A stretch of DNA of 64,000 nucleotides from Noviherbaspirillum galbum. Its GTDB lineage: Bacteria; Pseudomonadota; Gammaproteobacteria; Burkholderiales; Burkholderiaceae_D. Under the pieces are notes generated by a model. It had not been told where the DNA came from, made no database searches, and was given only the letters and a program-made list of their open reading frames with translations. Within the stretch, counting starts at the first letter, position 1. Each line of letters opens with the position of its first letter. Position numbers and translations under genes: made by a program. The stretch is from contig NZ_JAAIVB010000075.1 in the NCBI RefSeq assembly GCF_010974945.1, positions 16,493-80,492 of the forward strand, given 5' to 3'. Shown in pieces: positions 17,770 through 25,171 of this stretch.

Positions 17770-17918
17770 CCCCTCCCCTTCAAGGGAAGGGCGGGGAGTG
17801 GGGATGGGTTTCGGTCGCGAGCAAAGAACGCCATTGCTTTCACCAGCGACCTGCATGCTGTTCTTTGAACGCGCCGGAAACCCAGCCCCACCCTGACCCT
17901 CCCCTTGAAGGGGAGGGG
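17770..17918. repeat. MITE/REPIN-like element with ~43-bp imperfect terminal inverted repeats
   Basis: The left arm (17770-17813) begins CCCCTCCCCTTCAAGGG and runs into GTGGGGATGGGTTTC. The right arm (17876-17918) is nearly its reverse complement, ending CCCTTGAAGGGGAGGGG. Each arm is itself a short palindrome, and about 60 bases of unrelated DNA separate them, giving a 149-bp unit. It sits between prkA and yeaH. This is the layout of a REP doublet (REPIN) or a small non-autonomous element; no transposase is nearby. Confidence 0.75.
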
Positions 17919-17932
17919 ACCAAGTTCGAAAC

Positions 17933-17984
17933 GCTCCCCCTGTCAGGGGGGAGCAAGGTAGAACCCTCCCACTCACCGGGAGGG
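17933..17984 (+). repeat. Two GC-rich hairpins between the REPIN-like element and yeaH
   Basis: GCTCCCCC (17933-17940) pairs with GGGGGAGC (17947-17954), and CCCTCCC (17964-17970) pairs with GGGAGGG (17978-17984). Together with the element just upstream they make a row of four palindromes in the prkA-yeaH mRNA. They may tune the yield or stability of the downstream part of the operon. Confidence 0.65.
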
Positions 17985-18014
17985 GACTTATCTGAAAATC
18001 CAGCAGGAGGCATT

Positions 18015-19280
18015 TTGGCTCACCTCATCGACCGGCGCCTGCAAGGCAAGAACAAGTCTGCTGGCAACCGCGAACGCTTTCTGCGCCGCTACAAAGGGCA
18101 GATCAAGGAAGCGGTGGCACGCGCCATCAAGGGCCGCTCGATCACCGACATCGAGAAAGGCGAAAAAGTATCCATCCCCGTGAAGGACATCAACGAACCC
18201 ACGTTCGGCCATGCACAAGGCGGCGTGTGGGAAGTGGTCCGTCCGGGCAACCGCGAATACCAGAAGGGCGACCAGATCCAGCGGCCGAAGGGCGGGCAGG
18301 GTCAGGGCAAGGGCAAGGCCAGCAACAGCGAGGAGACCAGCGAGGACGACTTCGCCTTCGAGCTGACGCGCGAAGAGTTCATGAACTACTTCTTCGAGGA
18401 CCTCGAGCTGCCCAACCTGGTCAAGACGCAACTGACATCCCTGGTCGAGTTCAAGCAGCAGCGCGCCGGCTACACCATCTCCGGCACGCCGACCAACATC
18501 CACGTCCTGCGTTCCATGCGCGGCGCCATCGGCCGCCGCATCGCGGTGGGTGCCAAGTCGCGCAAACGCCTGCGCGAGGCCGAGGCCGAGCTGGAAGAAC
18601 TGCAGAAGACCGCGTTCGAGGATGACCACCGCCTGCTCGCGCTGCGCAAGGAGATCCATCACCTGCGCACGCGCATCCACGCGATTCCCTTCCTCGATCC
18701 GATCGACCTGCGCTACGCCAACCGCATCAAGGTGCCGAAGCCGTCCAGCCAGGCGGTGATGTTCTGCGTGATGGACGTGTCCGGTTCCATGGACCAGGCG
18801 AAGAAGGATGCCGCCAAGCGCTTCTTCATCCTGCTCTACCTGTTCCTCGAGCGCGCCTACGAAAAGATTTCGGTCGTGTTCATCCGCCACCATACGCAGG
18901 CCACCGAAGTCGAGGAAAACGATTTCTTCAACTCGCGGGAGTCGGGCGGCACGGTGGTGTCTTCGGCACTGCATCTGCTGCACAAGATCATCGCCGAACG
19001 CTATGCGAGCAGCGACTGGAACGTGTATGTGGCGCAGGCGTCCGACGGCGACAACTGGGACAACGATTCTGTCACCTGCCGCGAGCTGCTGATCAACAAG
19101 ATCATGCCGCTGGTGCAGTACTACTCCTACGTGGAAATCACCGACGGCGAGCCGCAGAACCTGTGGTACGAGTACACACAGATTCCCGCCGTCCATCCGC
19201 ACTTTGCGATGCAGAAGATCGAGTCGCCGGCCGACATTTATCCGGTGTTCCGCGAACTGTTCAAGAAGCAAACGAAATGA
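18015..19280 (+). CDS. yeaH: YeaH/YhbH family protein (DUF444, von Willebrand A-like)
   Basis: This 421-residue protein is the YeaH partner of PrkA. Its N-terminus LIDRRLQGKNKSAGNRERFLRRY matches the family exactly when a TTG codon at 18015 is used. That start has GGAGG four bases upstream, while the longer open frame to 17766 runs through the palindromic repeats and is not coding. A vWA-type metal site is visible as VMDVSGSMDQ (about residue 252), followed by the conserved FIRHHTQATEVEENDFF and QASDGDNWDND. A Gly/Gln/Lys-rich linker lies near residue 95. The stop overlaps the spoVR start (ATGA). Confidence 0.93.
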   Translation: MAHLIDRRLQGKNKSAGNRERFLRRYKGQIKEAVARAIKGRSITDIEKGEKVSIPVKDINEPTFGHAQGGVWEVVRPGNREYQKGDQIQRPKGGQGQGKGKASNSEETSEDDFAFELTREEFMNYFFEDLELPNLVKTQLTSLVEFKQQRAGYTISGTPTNIHVLRSMRGAIGRRIAVGAKSRKRLREAEAELEELQKTAFEDDHRLLALRKEIHHLRTRIHAIPFLDPIDLRYANRIKVPKPSSQAVMFCVMDVSGSMDQAKKDAAKRFFILLYLFLERAYEKISVVFIRHHTQATEVEENDFFNSRESGGTVVSSALHLLHKIIAERYASSDWNVYVAQASDGDNWDNDSVTCRELLINKIMPLVQYYSYVEITDGEPQNLWYEYTQIPAVHPHFAMQKIESPADIYPVFRELFKKQTK

Positions 19281-20860
19281 CGACCATCACCGACATCGTT
19301 CCGAAGAAAGAAAAGGCGCCGCGCAAGAGCGGCGGTTCGCGCAAGAAGGCCGCCAAGCCATTCCGCCTGCCCGACCAGTCGGAATGGACCTTCGAGCTGA
19401 TCGAGCAGATCCACGAGGAAATCCGCCGCGTGGCCGAGGGCTTCGGGCTGGACACCTACCCGAACCAGCTCGAGGTCATCACCGCCGAGCAGATGATGGA
19501 CGCCTACGCTTCCGTCGGCATGCCGGTGTCGTATGCGCACTGGTCCTTCGGCAAGCACTTCCTCGCCACCGAGAAGAGCTACAAGCGCGGCCACATGGGC
19601 CTGGCCTACGAGATCGTGATCAACTCCGATCCCTGCATCGCCTACCTGATGGAAGAAAACAGCCTGACGATGCAGGCGCTGGTGATCGCGCACGCTTCCT
19701 ATGGCCACAACTCCTTCTTCAAGGGCAATTACCTGTTCCGCACCTGGACCGATGCCGAGGCAATCATCGACTACATGGTGTTCGCCAAGAACTACATCGC
19801 GGAATGCGAACAGCGCTATGGCATCGAGGCGGTGGAACTGCTGCTCGACTCTTGCCATGCGCTGCAGAACTATGGCGTGGACCGCTACAAGCGTCCCGCC
19901 AGGCTGTCGATGGCGGAAGAGCGTGAACGCCAGGAGGAGCGCGAGCGCTACCTGCAGTCCCAGGTCAACGACCTGTGGCGCACCCTGCCGCGCAAGGCCG
20001 AGGTGGTGGCCGAGCAGGCGCCCAGGCGCTTTCCGGCGGAGCCGCAGGAAAACCTGCTCTACTTCATCGAGAAGTACGCACCGCTGCTGCAGCCCTGGGA
20101 GCGCGAGATCGTCCGCATCGTGCGCAAGATCTCGCAGTACTTCTATCCGCAGCGCCAGACCCAGGTCATGAACGAAGGCTGGGCGACGTTCTGGCACTAC
20201 ACCATCCTCAACCAGCTGTATGACGAGGGCGTGGTGGGCAATGGCTTCATGATGGAATTTCTGCAGAGCCATACCAACGTGGTGTACCAGCCGCCGGTGA
20301 CGAGCAAGTATTTCAACGGCATCAATCCGTATGCCCTGGGCTTCGCGATGATGCGCGACATCCGCCGCATCTGCGAAAACCCCACCGAGGAAGACCGCCA
20401 CTGGTTCCCGGACATGGCCGGCAGCGACTGGAAGAAGACGCTCGACTTCGCGATGCGCAACTTCAAGGATGAAAGCTTCATCTCGCAGTACCTGTCGCCC
20501 AAGCTGATCCGGGACTTCCACTTCTTCTCCGTGCTGGATGACGACAAGAAAGACAAGCTGGAGATTTCGGCCATCCATGACGAAGCGGGTTACCGCTACA
20601 TCCGCGAGCAGCTGGCCGGACAGTACAACCTCGGCAACCGCGAACCGAACATCCAGGTCTGGTCCGTTGACACCCATGGCCATCGTTCGCTGACGCTGCG
20701 CCATACGCAGTACCTGCGCCGTCCGCTGAGCAACCAGACCGACGAGGTCCTCAGGCACGTGGCGCGCCTCTGGGGCTTCGACGTGCTGATGGAAACGGTC
20801 GATCCCCAGGGCAACGTGCTGCACAAGACGGAGTGCAAGTGCGAGAAGCGCGCGCAATGA
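19277..20860 (+). CDS. SpoVR family protein (YcgB-like)
   Basis: The 527-residue protein is a full-length SpoVR/YcgB homologue. After a Lys-rich N-terminal tail (residues 1-30) it contains WTFELIEQIHEEIRRVAEGFGLDTYPNQLEVI, SYAHWSFGKHF, the HASYGHNSFFKGNY block, MNEGWATFWHYTILNQLY and NPYALGFAMMRDI, all typical of the family. Its biochemical role is unknown, but it travels with prkA and yeaH in many bacteria. The ATG at 19277 overlaps the yeaH stop. A strong intrinsic terminator follows. Confidence 0.93.
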   Translation: MTTITDIVPKKEKAPRKSGGSRKKAAKPFRLPDQSEWTFELIEQIHEEIRRVAEGFGLDTYPNQLEVITAEQMMDAYASVGMPVSYAHWSFGKHFLATEKSYKRGHMGLAYEIVINSDPCIAYLMEENSLTMQALVIAHASYGHNSFFKGNYLFRTWTDAEAIIDYMVFAKNYIAECEQRYGIEAVELLLDSCHALQNYGVDRYKRPARLSMAEERERQEERERYLQSQVNDLWRTLPRKAEVVAEQAPRRFPAEPQENLLYFIEKYAPLLQPWEREIVRIVRKISQYFYPQRQTQVMNEGWATFWHYTILNQLYDEGVVGNGFMMEFLQSHTNVVYQPPVTSKYFNGINPYALGFAMMRDIRRICENPTEEDRHWFPDMAGSDWKKTLDFAMRNFKDESFISQYLSPKLIRDFHFFSVLDDDKKDKLEISAIHDEAGYRYIREQLAGQYNLGNREPNIQVWSVDTHGHRSLTLRHTQYLRRPLSNQTDEVLRHVARLWGFDVLMETVDPQGNVLHKTECKCEKRAQ

Positions 20861-20884
20861 CGCGACGCTGAACGAGCCCGCCAG

Positions 20885-20922
20885 AACGGCACCCCGGCCC
20901 AGGCCGCGGCGCCGTTTTTTTC
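20885..20922 (+). terminator. Intrinsic terminator of the prkA-yeaH-spoVR operon
   Basis: AACGGC (20885-20890) pairs with GCCGTT (20911-20916) around a very GC-rich inner stem, followed by an uninterrupted run of eight T (20915-20922). It starts 25 bases after the spoVR stop. Confidence 0.9.
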
Positions 20923-21048
20923 ATGCTTCCGCTCCGGCAAGGCTTGCCTGTAATTTTTTCCGCTGGCCTGTAGTCTCTTCCAAGGCGATCCGCCGCCATC
21001 AAGCTTTTCCTTCACCGTTCTCCCCGGGGGCGCCGCGTTCCGGCGCTC

Positions 21049-21064
21049 TGGCACGGGCATTGCG
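21049..21064 (+). promoter_or_regulatory. Sigma-54 (RpoN) type promoter, -24/-12
   Basis: TGGCACG-GGCA-TTGC matches the sigma-54 consensus TGGCACG-N4-TTGC at every conserved position, with the GG and GC dinucleotides correctly spaced. It lies about 72 bases before the ATG of the DUF4142 gene, and no other promoter-like hexamers stand out. The activator site was not identified. Confidence 0.75.
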
Positions 21065-21135
21065 TTGCACTTATGTTACGTGCCTTGGCCAAGTGGCCGG
21101 GCGGGACCCGATATTGACTAACAAGGAGAACGTTC

Positions 21136-22068
21136 ATGTCCAAAGCTTCCATGTTGCAACGCATGCTTGGTGTTGCAGTCATTGCCGCAATGTTCGGCGC
21201 CACCGGCGTTTATGCTCAATCCACCCAGGCCGGCAGCACCTCGAAGGATGCTGCGGGCATGACTCCGGCGAACAAGTCCGGCGAAATGAGCCCCACCGGC
21301 CAGAACGAAACCAGCAGCGTCGCCACGCCCAGCGGCGCCCAAGGCAAGTCCGCAGGAAAGGCCGCGGGCAAGAGCGCATCCGGCAAGGTCAGCCGTGCCG
21401 ACGCCAAGATGATGCGCGACCTCGCCTATGCCAACATTTCCGAGATCGAGGCCGCCAAGCTGGCGCAGAGCAAGTCGAGCAACGACCAGGTCAAGCAGTT
21501 CGCGCAGAAGATGATCGATGACCATACCAAGGCAAGCCAGGACCTGCAGGCCCTGGCAGACGCCAAGGGCGTGAAGCTGCCGACCACGCCGGACACCAAG
21601 CACAAGGCGGCGGTGAAGATGATGTCGGCCCTCTCCGCGGAAAAATTCGACCAGAAATACCTCGCCCAGGGCGGCCTGCGCGACCACAAGAATACCCACC
21701 AGCTGCTGGCGCGCATCGAAAGCCGCGCGAGCGATCCCGACCTGAAGGCATTGGCCACCAAGACCATGCCGGTGGTCGACCAGCACCTCCAGCTCGCCCA
21801 GGACGTGACCAGCGGCAAGTCGACCGGCAGCATGTCCGGCTCCAGCGGCTCGACCTCGGGCAGCTCGGCCTCGGGCACCGGCGGCACGACGGGCAAGACG
21901 CCGGCGGTGGGCGCCGGCCCTTCCGACACGTCCGGCAATAGCGCCACCTCCGGCAGCGCCGCGGCAAGCCGCGCACCGTCCACCGGCACCGGCGACAAGC
22001 CAGGCACCGCAACCGATACCGGCACCAACACCACCGGCACCGGTTCGTCCAGCAGCACCAGCAAGTAA
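21136..22068 (+). CDS. Secreted DUF4142 (ferritin-like) protein with low-complexity C-terminus
   Basis: The 310-residue protein begins with a signal peptide (MLGVAVIAAMFGATGVYAQS, cleavage likely after YAQ or AYAQ-type site near residue 28). The DUF4142 four-helix domain spans about residues 85-225 (DAKMMRDLAYANISEIEAAKLAQ, VKQFAQKMIDDHTKASQDL). The last about 85 residues are Ser/Gly/Thr-rich with no structure. Such proteins are often induced by stress; function is unknown. The ribosome-binding site AAGGAGAAC is strong and a sigma-54-type promoter lies upstream, so expression is probably conditional. Confidence 0.85.
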   Translation: MSKASMLQRMLGVAVIAAMFGATGVYAQSTQAGSTSKDAAGMTPANKSGEMSPTGQNETSSVATPSGAQGKSAGKAAGKSASGKVSRADAKMMRDLAYANISEIEAAKLAQSKSSNDQVKQFAQKMIDDHTKASQDLQALADAKGVKLPTTPDTKHKAAVKMMSALSAEKFDQKYLAQGGLRDHKNTHQLLARIESRASDPDLKALATKTMPVVDQHLQLAQDVTSGKSTGSMSGSSGSTSGSSASGTGGTTGKTPAVGAGPSDTSGNSATSGSAAASRAPSTGTGDKPGTATDTGTNTTGTGSSSSTSK

Positions 22069-22071
22069 GGC

Positions 22072-22092
22072 CTCGGGGCTTGCGCCCCGGAG
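22072..22092 (+). terminator. Hairpin after the DUF4142 gene, without a T-run
   Basis: CTCGGGGC and GCCCCGGAG form a stem around TTGC immediately after the stop codon. There is no following T tract, so it may protect the 3' end or act only as a weak stop. Confidence 0.4.
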
Positions 22093-22223
22093 CACGCACG
22101 GTACGCTCGGTACGGCCAGCATGACCGGCCGACGGACGGCGAACGACCGATTCCCCGCGGCAGCCCGCCGGCTGCAGCGGGGATTTGCGTCTCTGACGAC
22201 AGCAGACATGCACAGGAGCAGCC

Positions 22224-22673
22224 ATGGATCACGATGAAGTCATCCACACCTTGAACGACCTGATCGAAACCACCAAGGACGGCGAAGAGGGATTCCGCAC
22301 CTGCGCGGAAAACATCGGCGACACGTCCCTCAAGTCCTTCTTTTCCAACCGGGCGCAAAGCTGCGCGGCGGCGGCGGCGGAATTGCAGAACCTCGTGCGC
22401 AACTATGGCGGCGACCCGGAAAAGGGCAGCGGCCTGGGCGGCGCCATCCACCGGCGCTGGGTGGACATCAAGGCGACCCTCCTGGGCGGCAGCGATGCAT
22501 CGATCCTGAAGGAGTGCGCGCGGGGAGAGACCGTCGCCGTCGCCAGCTATCGCCGGGCGCTGGAAAGGAATCTTCCGGTCGATGTGCGCGGTGTCGTCGA
22601 AAAACAGTATCAGGGCGTGCTCCAGAACCACGACCACGTCCGCAGCCTGCTCGACCAGTCACGCATATCATGA
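22224..22673 (+). CDS. PA2169 family four-helix-bundle protein (DUF2383)
   Basis: A 149-residue soluble helical protein. The N-terminus DEVIHTLNDLIETTKDGEEGFRTCAENI is the DUF2383 hallmark, followed by FFSNRAQSCAAAAAELQNLVRNYGGDPE and a second helical pair ending HDHVRSLLD. The fold is ferritin-like. It lies 155 bases after the DUF4142 gene, which has a related fold and is also stress-associated in other bacteria, so joint control is plausible. An AGGAGC ribosome-binding site precedes the ATG. Confidence 0.87.
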   Translation: MDHDEVIHTLNDLIETTKDGEEGFRTCAENIGDTSLKSFFSNRAQSCAAAAAELQNLVRNYGGDPEKGSGLGGAIHRRWVDIKATLLGGSDASILKECARGETVAVASYRRALERNLPVDVRGVVEKQYQGVLQNHDHVRSLLDQSRIS

Positions 22674-22766
22674 GCCCCGGCGCGGCGGAGCGGCGCGGGC
22701 GAGTCGGGTAGAATAGCGGTCTTCCTGCGCTTTCCCGCGTCATTGCCAGTTTCTTCCGCCACGCTG

Positions 22767-24413
22767 ATGTTGCGACTCACGAATATCATCCTCCCGCTCG
22801 ATCATCCCGAAGCCGACCTGACGGGCGCCATCCTTTCCCGGCTCAAGATCGCGCCCGAGGACCTGCTTTCCTTCACCATTTTCCGGCGCGGCTACGATGC
22901 GCGCCGGCGCAGCGCCATCACGCTGGTCTATACCATCGACGCGCAGGTCCGCAACGAGGCGGAAGTGCTGATGCGCATGCAAGGCCAGCCCCATGTCGGC
23001 CCGTCGCCGGACACCAGCTACAAGTTCGTCGCCCAGGCGCAGCCCGCCCAGCCCACGCGGCCGGTTGTGATCGGCCTCGGCCCCTGCGGGATCTTCGCCG
23101 CCCTGATCCTGGCCCAGAGCGGATTCCGCCCCATCATCCTCGAACGCGGCAAGGTCGTGCGCGAACGCACCAAGGACACCTGGGACTTGTGGCGCAAGGG
23201 CGAGCTCGATCCGGAATCCAACGTGCAGTTCGGCGAAGGCGGCGCCGGCACCTTCTCCGACGGCAAGCTGCACAGCGGCATCAAGGACCCGAAGCACTAC
23301 GGCCGCAAGGTGCTCACCGAATTCGTCAAGGCGCATGCGCCCGAGGAAATCCTCTACGTCAGCAAGCCGCACATCGGCACCTTCCGCCTGGTGAAGATGG
23401 TGGAAGCCATGCGCGACACCATCGAATCGCTCGGCGGCGAATTCCGCTTCAAGAGCAAGGTGACGGACCTCGAGATCGACGGCGGGCAGGTACGCGGCGT
23501 GATGCTCGAAAACGGCGAACGCATCGCCACCGACCACGTGGTGCTGGCGGTCGGACACAGCGCGCGCGACACCTTCCAGATGCTCTACGACCGCGGCGTC
23601 TACGTCGAGGCCAAGCCCTTCTCGATCGGTTTCCGCGCGGAACATCCGCAGTCCATGGTCGACCGGGCCCGCTTCGGCAGGTTCGCCGGCCATCCGCTGC
23701 TCGGCGCGGCCGACTACAAGCTGGTGCACCATTGCCGCAATGGCCGCACGGTCTACAGCTTCTGCATGTGCCCCGGCGGCACGGTGGTGGCCGCCACTTC
23801 CGAAGCGGGCCGCGTGGTCACCAACGGCATGAGCCAGTACTCGCGCAACGAGCGCAATGCCAACAGCGGCATCGTGGTGGGCATCTCGCCGGCGGACTAT
23901 CCCGGCCATCCGCTGGCCGGCATCGATTTCCAGCGCGAACTGGAATCGCGCGCCTACGTGCTGGGCGGAAGCACCTATGACGCGCCCGGCCAGCTGGTGG
24001 GCGATTTCATCGCCGGCCGGCCGTCGACGGAACTGGGCGCGGTGCAGCCTTCGTACAAGCCGGGCGTGCACCTGACCGACCTGGCCACCGCCTTGCCGGA
24101 CTACGCCATCGAGGCGATCCGCGAGGCGCTGCCCGCCTTCGACAAGCAGATCAAGGGCTTCGCCATGCACGATGCGGTGCTCACCGGCGTGGAGACCCGC
24201 ACCTCGTCCCCGATACGCATCAAGCGCCAGGACAACTACCAGAGCATGAACGTCAAGGGACTGTTCCCGGCGGGCGAGGGCGCGGGGTATGCCGGCGGCA
24301 TCCTGTCGGCGGCGGTGGACGGCATCCGCGTGGCCGAGGCCGTGGCCTTGTCCATGGTCGGACGGGACAACGATGCGAAAGGCGGCGGGGTGTCGCTGCC
24401 CCAGGATTACTGA
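22767..24413 (+). CDS. FAD-dependent dehydrogenase/oxidoreductase of the COG2509 type
   Basis: The 548-residue protein has an N-terminal region of about 90 residues (LRLTNIILPLDHPEADLTGAILSRLKI) and then a Rossmann FAD motif (PVVIGLGPCGIFAALILAQSGFRPIILERG, about residues 99-128). VQFGEGGAGTFSDGKLHSGI and FPAGEGAGYAGGILSAAVDGIRVAEAVA are typical of the COG2509 group. CMCPGGTVVAATSE carries closely spaced Cys residues. The reaction is not established. The ATG at 22767 was taken over an in-frame TTG at 22743. Confidence 0.87.
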   Translation: MLRLTNIILPLDHPEADLTGAILSRLKIAPEDLLSFTIFRRGYDARRRSAITLVYTIDAQVRNEAEVLMRMQGQPHVGPSPDTSYKFVAQAQPAQPTRPVVIGLGPCGIFAALILAQSGFRPIILERGKVVRERTKDTWDLWRKGELDPESNVQFGEGGAGTFSDGKLHSGIKDPKHYGRKVLTEFVKAHAPEEILYVSKPHIGTFRLVKMVEAMRDTIESLGGEFRFKSKVTDLEIDGGQVRGVMLENGERIATDHVVLAVGHSARDTFQMLYDRGVYVEAKPFSIGFRAEHPQSMVDRARFGRFAGHPLLGAADYKLVHHCRNGRTVYSFCMCPGGTVVAATSEAGRVVTNGMSQYSRNERNANSGIVVGISPADYPGHPLAGIDFQRELESRAYVLGGSTYDAPGQLVGDFIAGRPSTELGAVQPSYKPGVHLTDLATALPDYAIEAIREALPAFDKQIKGFAMHDAVLTGVETRTSSPIRIKRQDNYQSMNVKGLFPAGEGAGYAGGILSAAVDGIRVAEAVALSMVGRDNDAKGGGVSLPQDY

Positions 24414-24428
24414 CCGGCCGCGCCATGA

Positions 24429-24456
24429 CCCCCGCCTGATCCGCCCGGGGGATCAG
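24429..24456. terminator. Bidirectional hairpin between convergent genes
   Basis: CTGATCC (24436-24442) pairs perfectly with GGATCAG (24450-24456), and CCCCCG (24429-24434) can alternatively pair with CGGGGG (24446-24451). The structure lies between the FAD protein gene and the convergent yfcE-type gene and includes the stop codon of the latter. It lacks a T-run. Confidence 0.5.
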
Positions 24457-24917
24457 TCGACTTCCAGCGTCTTCAGGCGCGCCTTCGCCCTGCCCTCGTC
24501 CACTTCAAGGTAAGCCACGGAAATCGGCAGCTTGAAGCGGCGCGGGCCGGCGCTGCCGGGATTCACGTAGAGCACCGTCCCCTCCATCTTCATCAGCGGG
24601 CGGTGGGAATGTCCCGAGATCACCACGTCCACGCGCTCGGCGCGCGGATCGATTTCCATCTGCGCCAGATCGTGCACGACGTGGATGCGCACGCCGTCGA
24701 TGTCCACGGTTTCGGTTTCCTGCAGGATCTCGGTCCATGTGCCCCGGTCGTTGTTGCCGCGCACCGCGAGCACCGGGGCGATCCTTTCCAGTTCTTCCAG
24801 GACTTCCTCGTTGCAGATGTCCCCGGCATGGATGATGCGGTCCACGCCCGTCAATGCCACCCTGGCTTCCGGCCGCACCAGCCCGTGCGTATCCGAAATC
24901 AATCCGATCAAGGTCAT
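24453..24917 (-). CDS. YfcE-type metallophosphoesterase
   Basis: This 154-residue calcineurin-like phosphodiesterase has all metal-binding motifs: SDTHG at residues 8-12, HAGDI, AVRGNNDRG, HDL, SGHSHRP and NPGS. YfcE/MJ0936-type enzymes are small manganese-dependent phosphodiesterases with broad activity in vitro and unclear biological substrates. The gene is divergent from the cysE leader region. Confidence 0.9.
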   Translation of the reverse strand: MTLIGLISDTHGLVRPEARVALTGVDRIIHAGDICNEEVLEELERIAPVLAVRGNNDRGTWTEILQETETVDIDGVRIHVVHDLAQMEIDPRAERVDVVISGHSHRPLMKMEGTVLYVNPGSAGPRRFKLPISVAYLEVDEGRAKARLKTLEVD

Positions 24918-25018
24918 GCCTGCCGGCCTTCCTGAAATGTGGTTAAATGAATCAACCGTGAAAAACGCATAAGCTTATTCCGGTTCCTTCGTGAATCAGA
25001 CCCGGCGAGATTGGACCC

Positions 25019-25087
25019 ATGACGCGCGCTGTTGTTTCCGTAAAACGCATTTGTTGCCGCTGGCGGCCTGTGGGGCTTGCCGGGTAG
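25019..25087 (+). CDS. Putative Cys-containing leader peptide of cysE
   Basis: ATG at 25019 to TAG at 25085-25087 encodes 22 residues. They begin MTRAVVSVKR, contain two adjacent Cys codons (TGT TGC, 25052-25057) in the middle, and end WRPVGLAG. Twenty-four bases after the stop comes a terminator-like hairpin, and cysE, the first committed gene of cysteine synthesis, starts at 25172. This is the classical leader-peptide/attenuator layout. The Shine-Dalgarno sequence is weak (GGCGAGATTGGA). The call is an inference from layout only. Confidence 0.6.
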   Translation: MTRAVVSVKRICCRWRPVGLAG

Positions 25088-25146
25088 CAGCACGCATTCG
25101 ACAAATTCCGATGGCCGCAGCGCACATGCCTGCGGCCATTTTGCTT
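25056..25146 (+). promoter_or_regulatory. Predicted transcription attenuator upstream of cysE
   Basis: Segment 1, GCCG (25056-25059, overlapping the Cys codons), can pair with segment 2 (CGGC, 25064-25067). Segment 2 (GCGGCC, 25063-25068) can instead pair with segment 3 (GGCCGC, 25113-25118). Segment 3 within ATGGCCGCAG (25111-25120) pairs over ten bases with segment 4 (CTGCGGCCAT, 25130-25139), followed by a T-rich TTTTGCTTT. A ribosome stalled at the Cys codons would free segment 2 and disrupt the terminator, so cysE would be read when Cys-tRNA is scarce. Confidence 0.6.
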
Positions 25147-25171
25147 TGGGCCCTTGCCCGAGGGAGAAAAC

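Noticed and set aside
17766..18014. N-terminal extension of yeaH by 83 residues
   Set aside because: The extension translates palindromic repeats and does not match the family; GGAGG plus TTG at 18015 gives the correct start.
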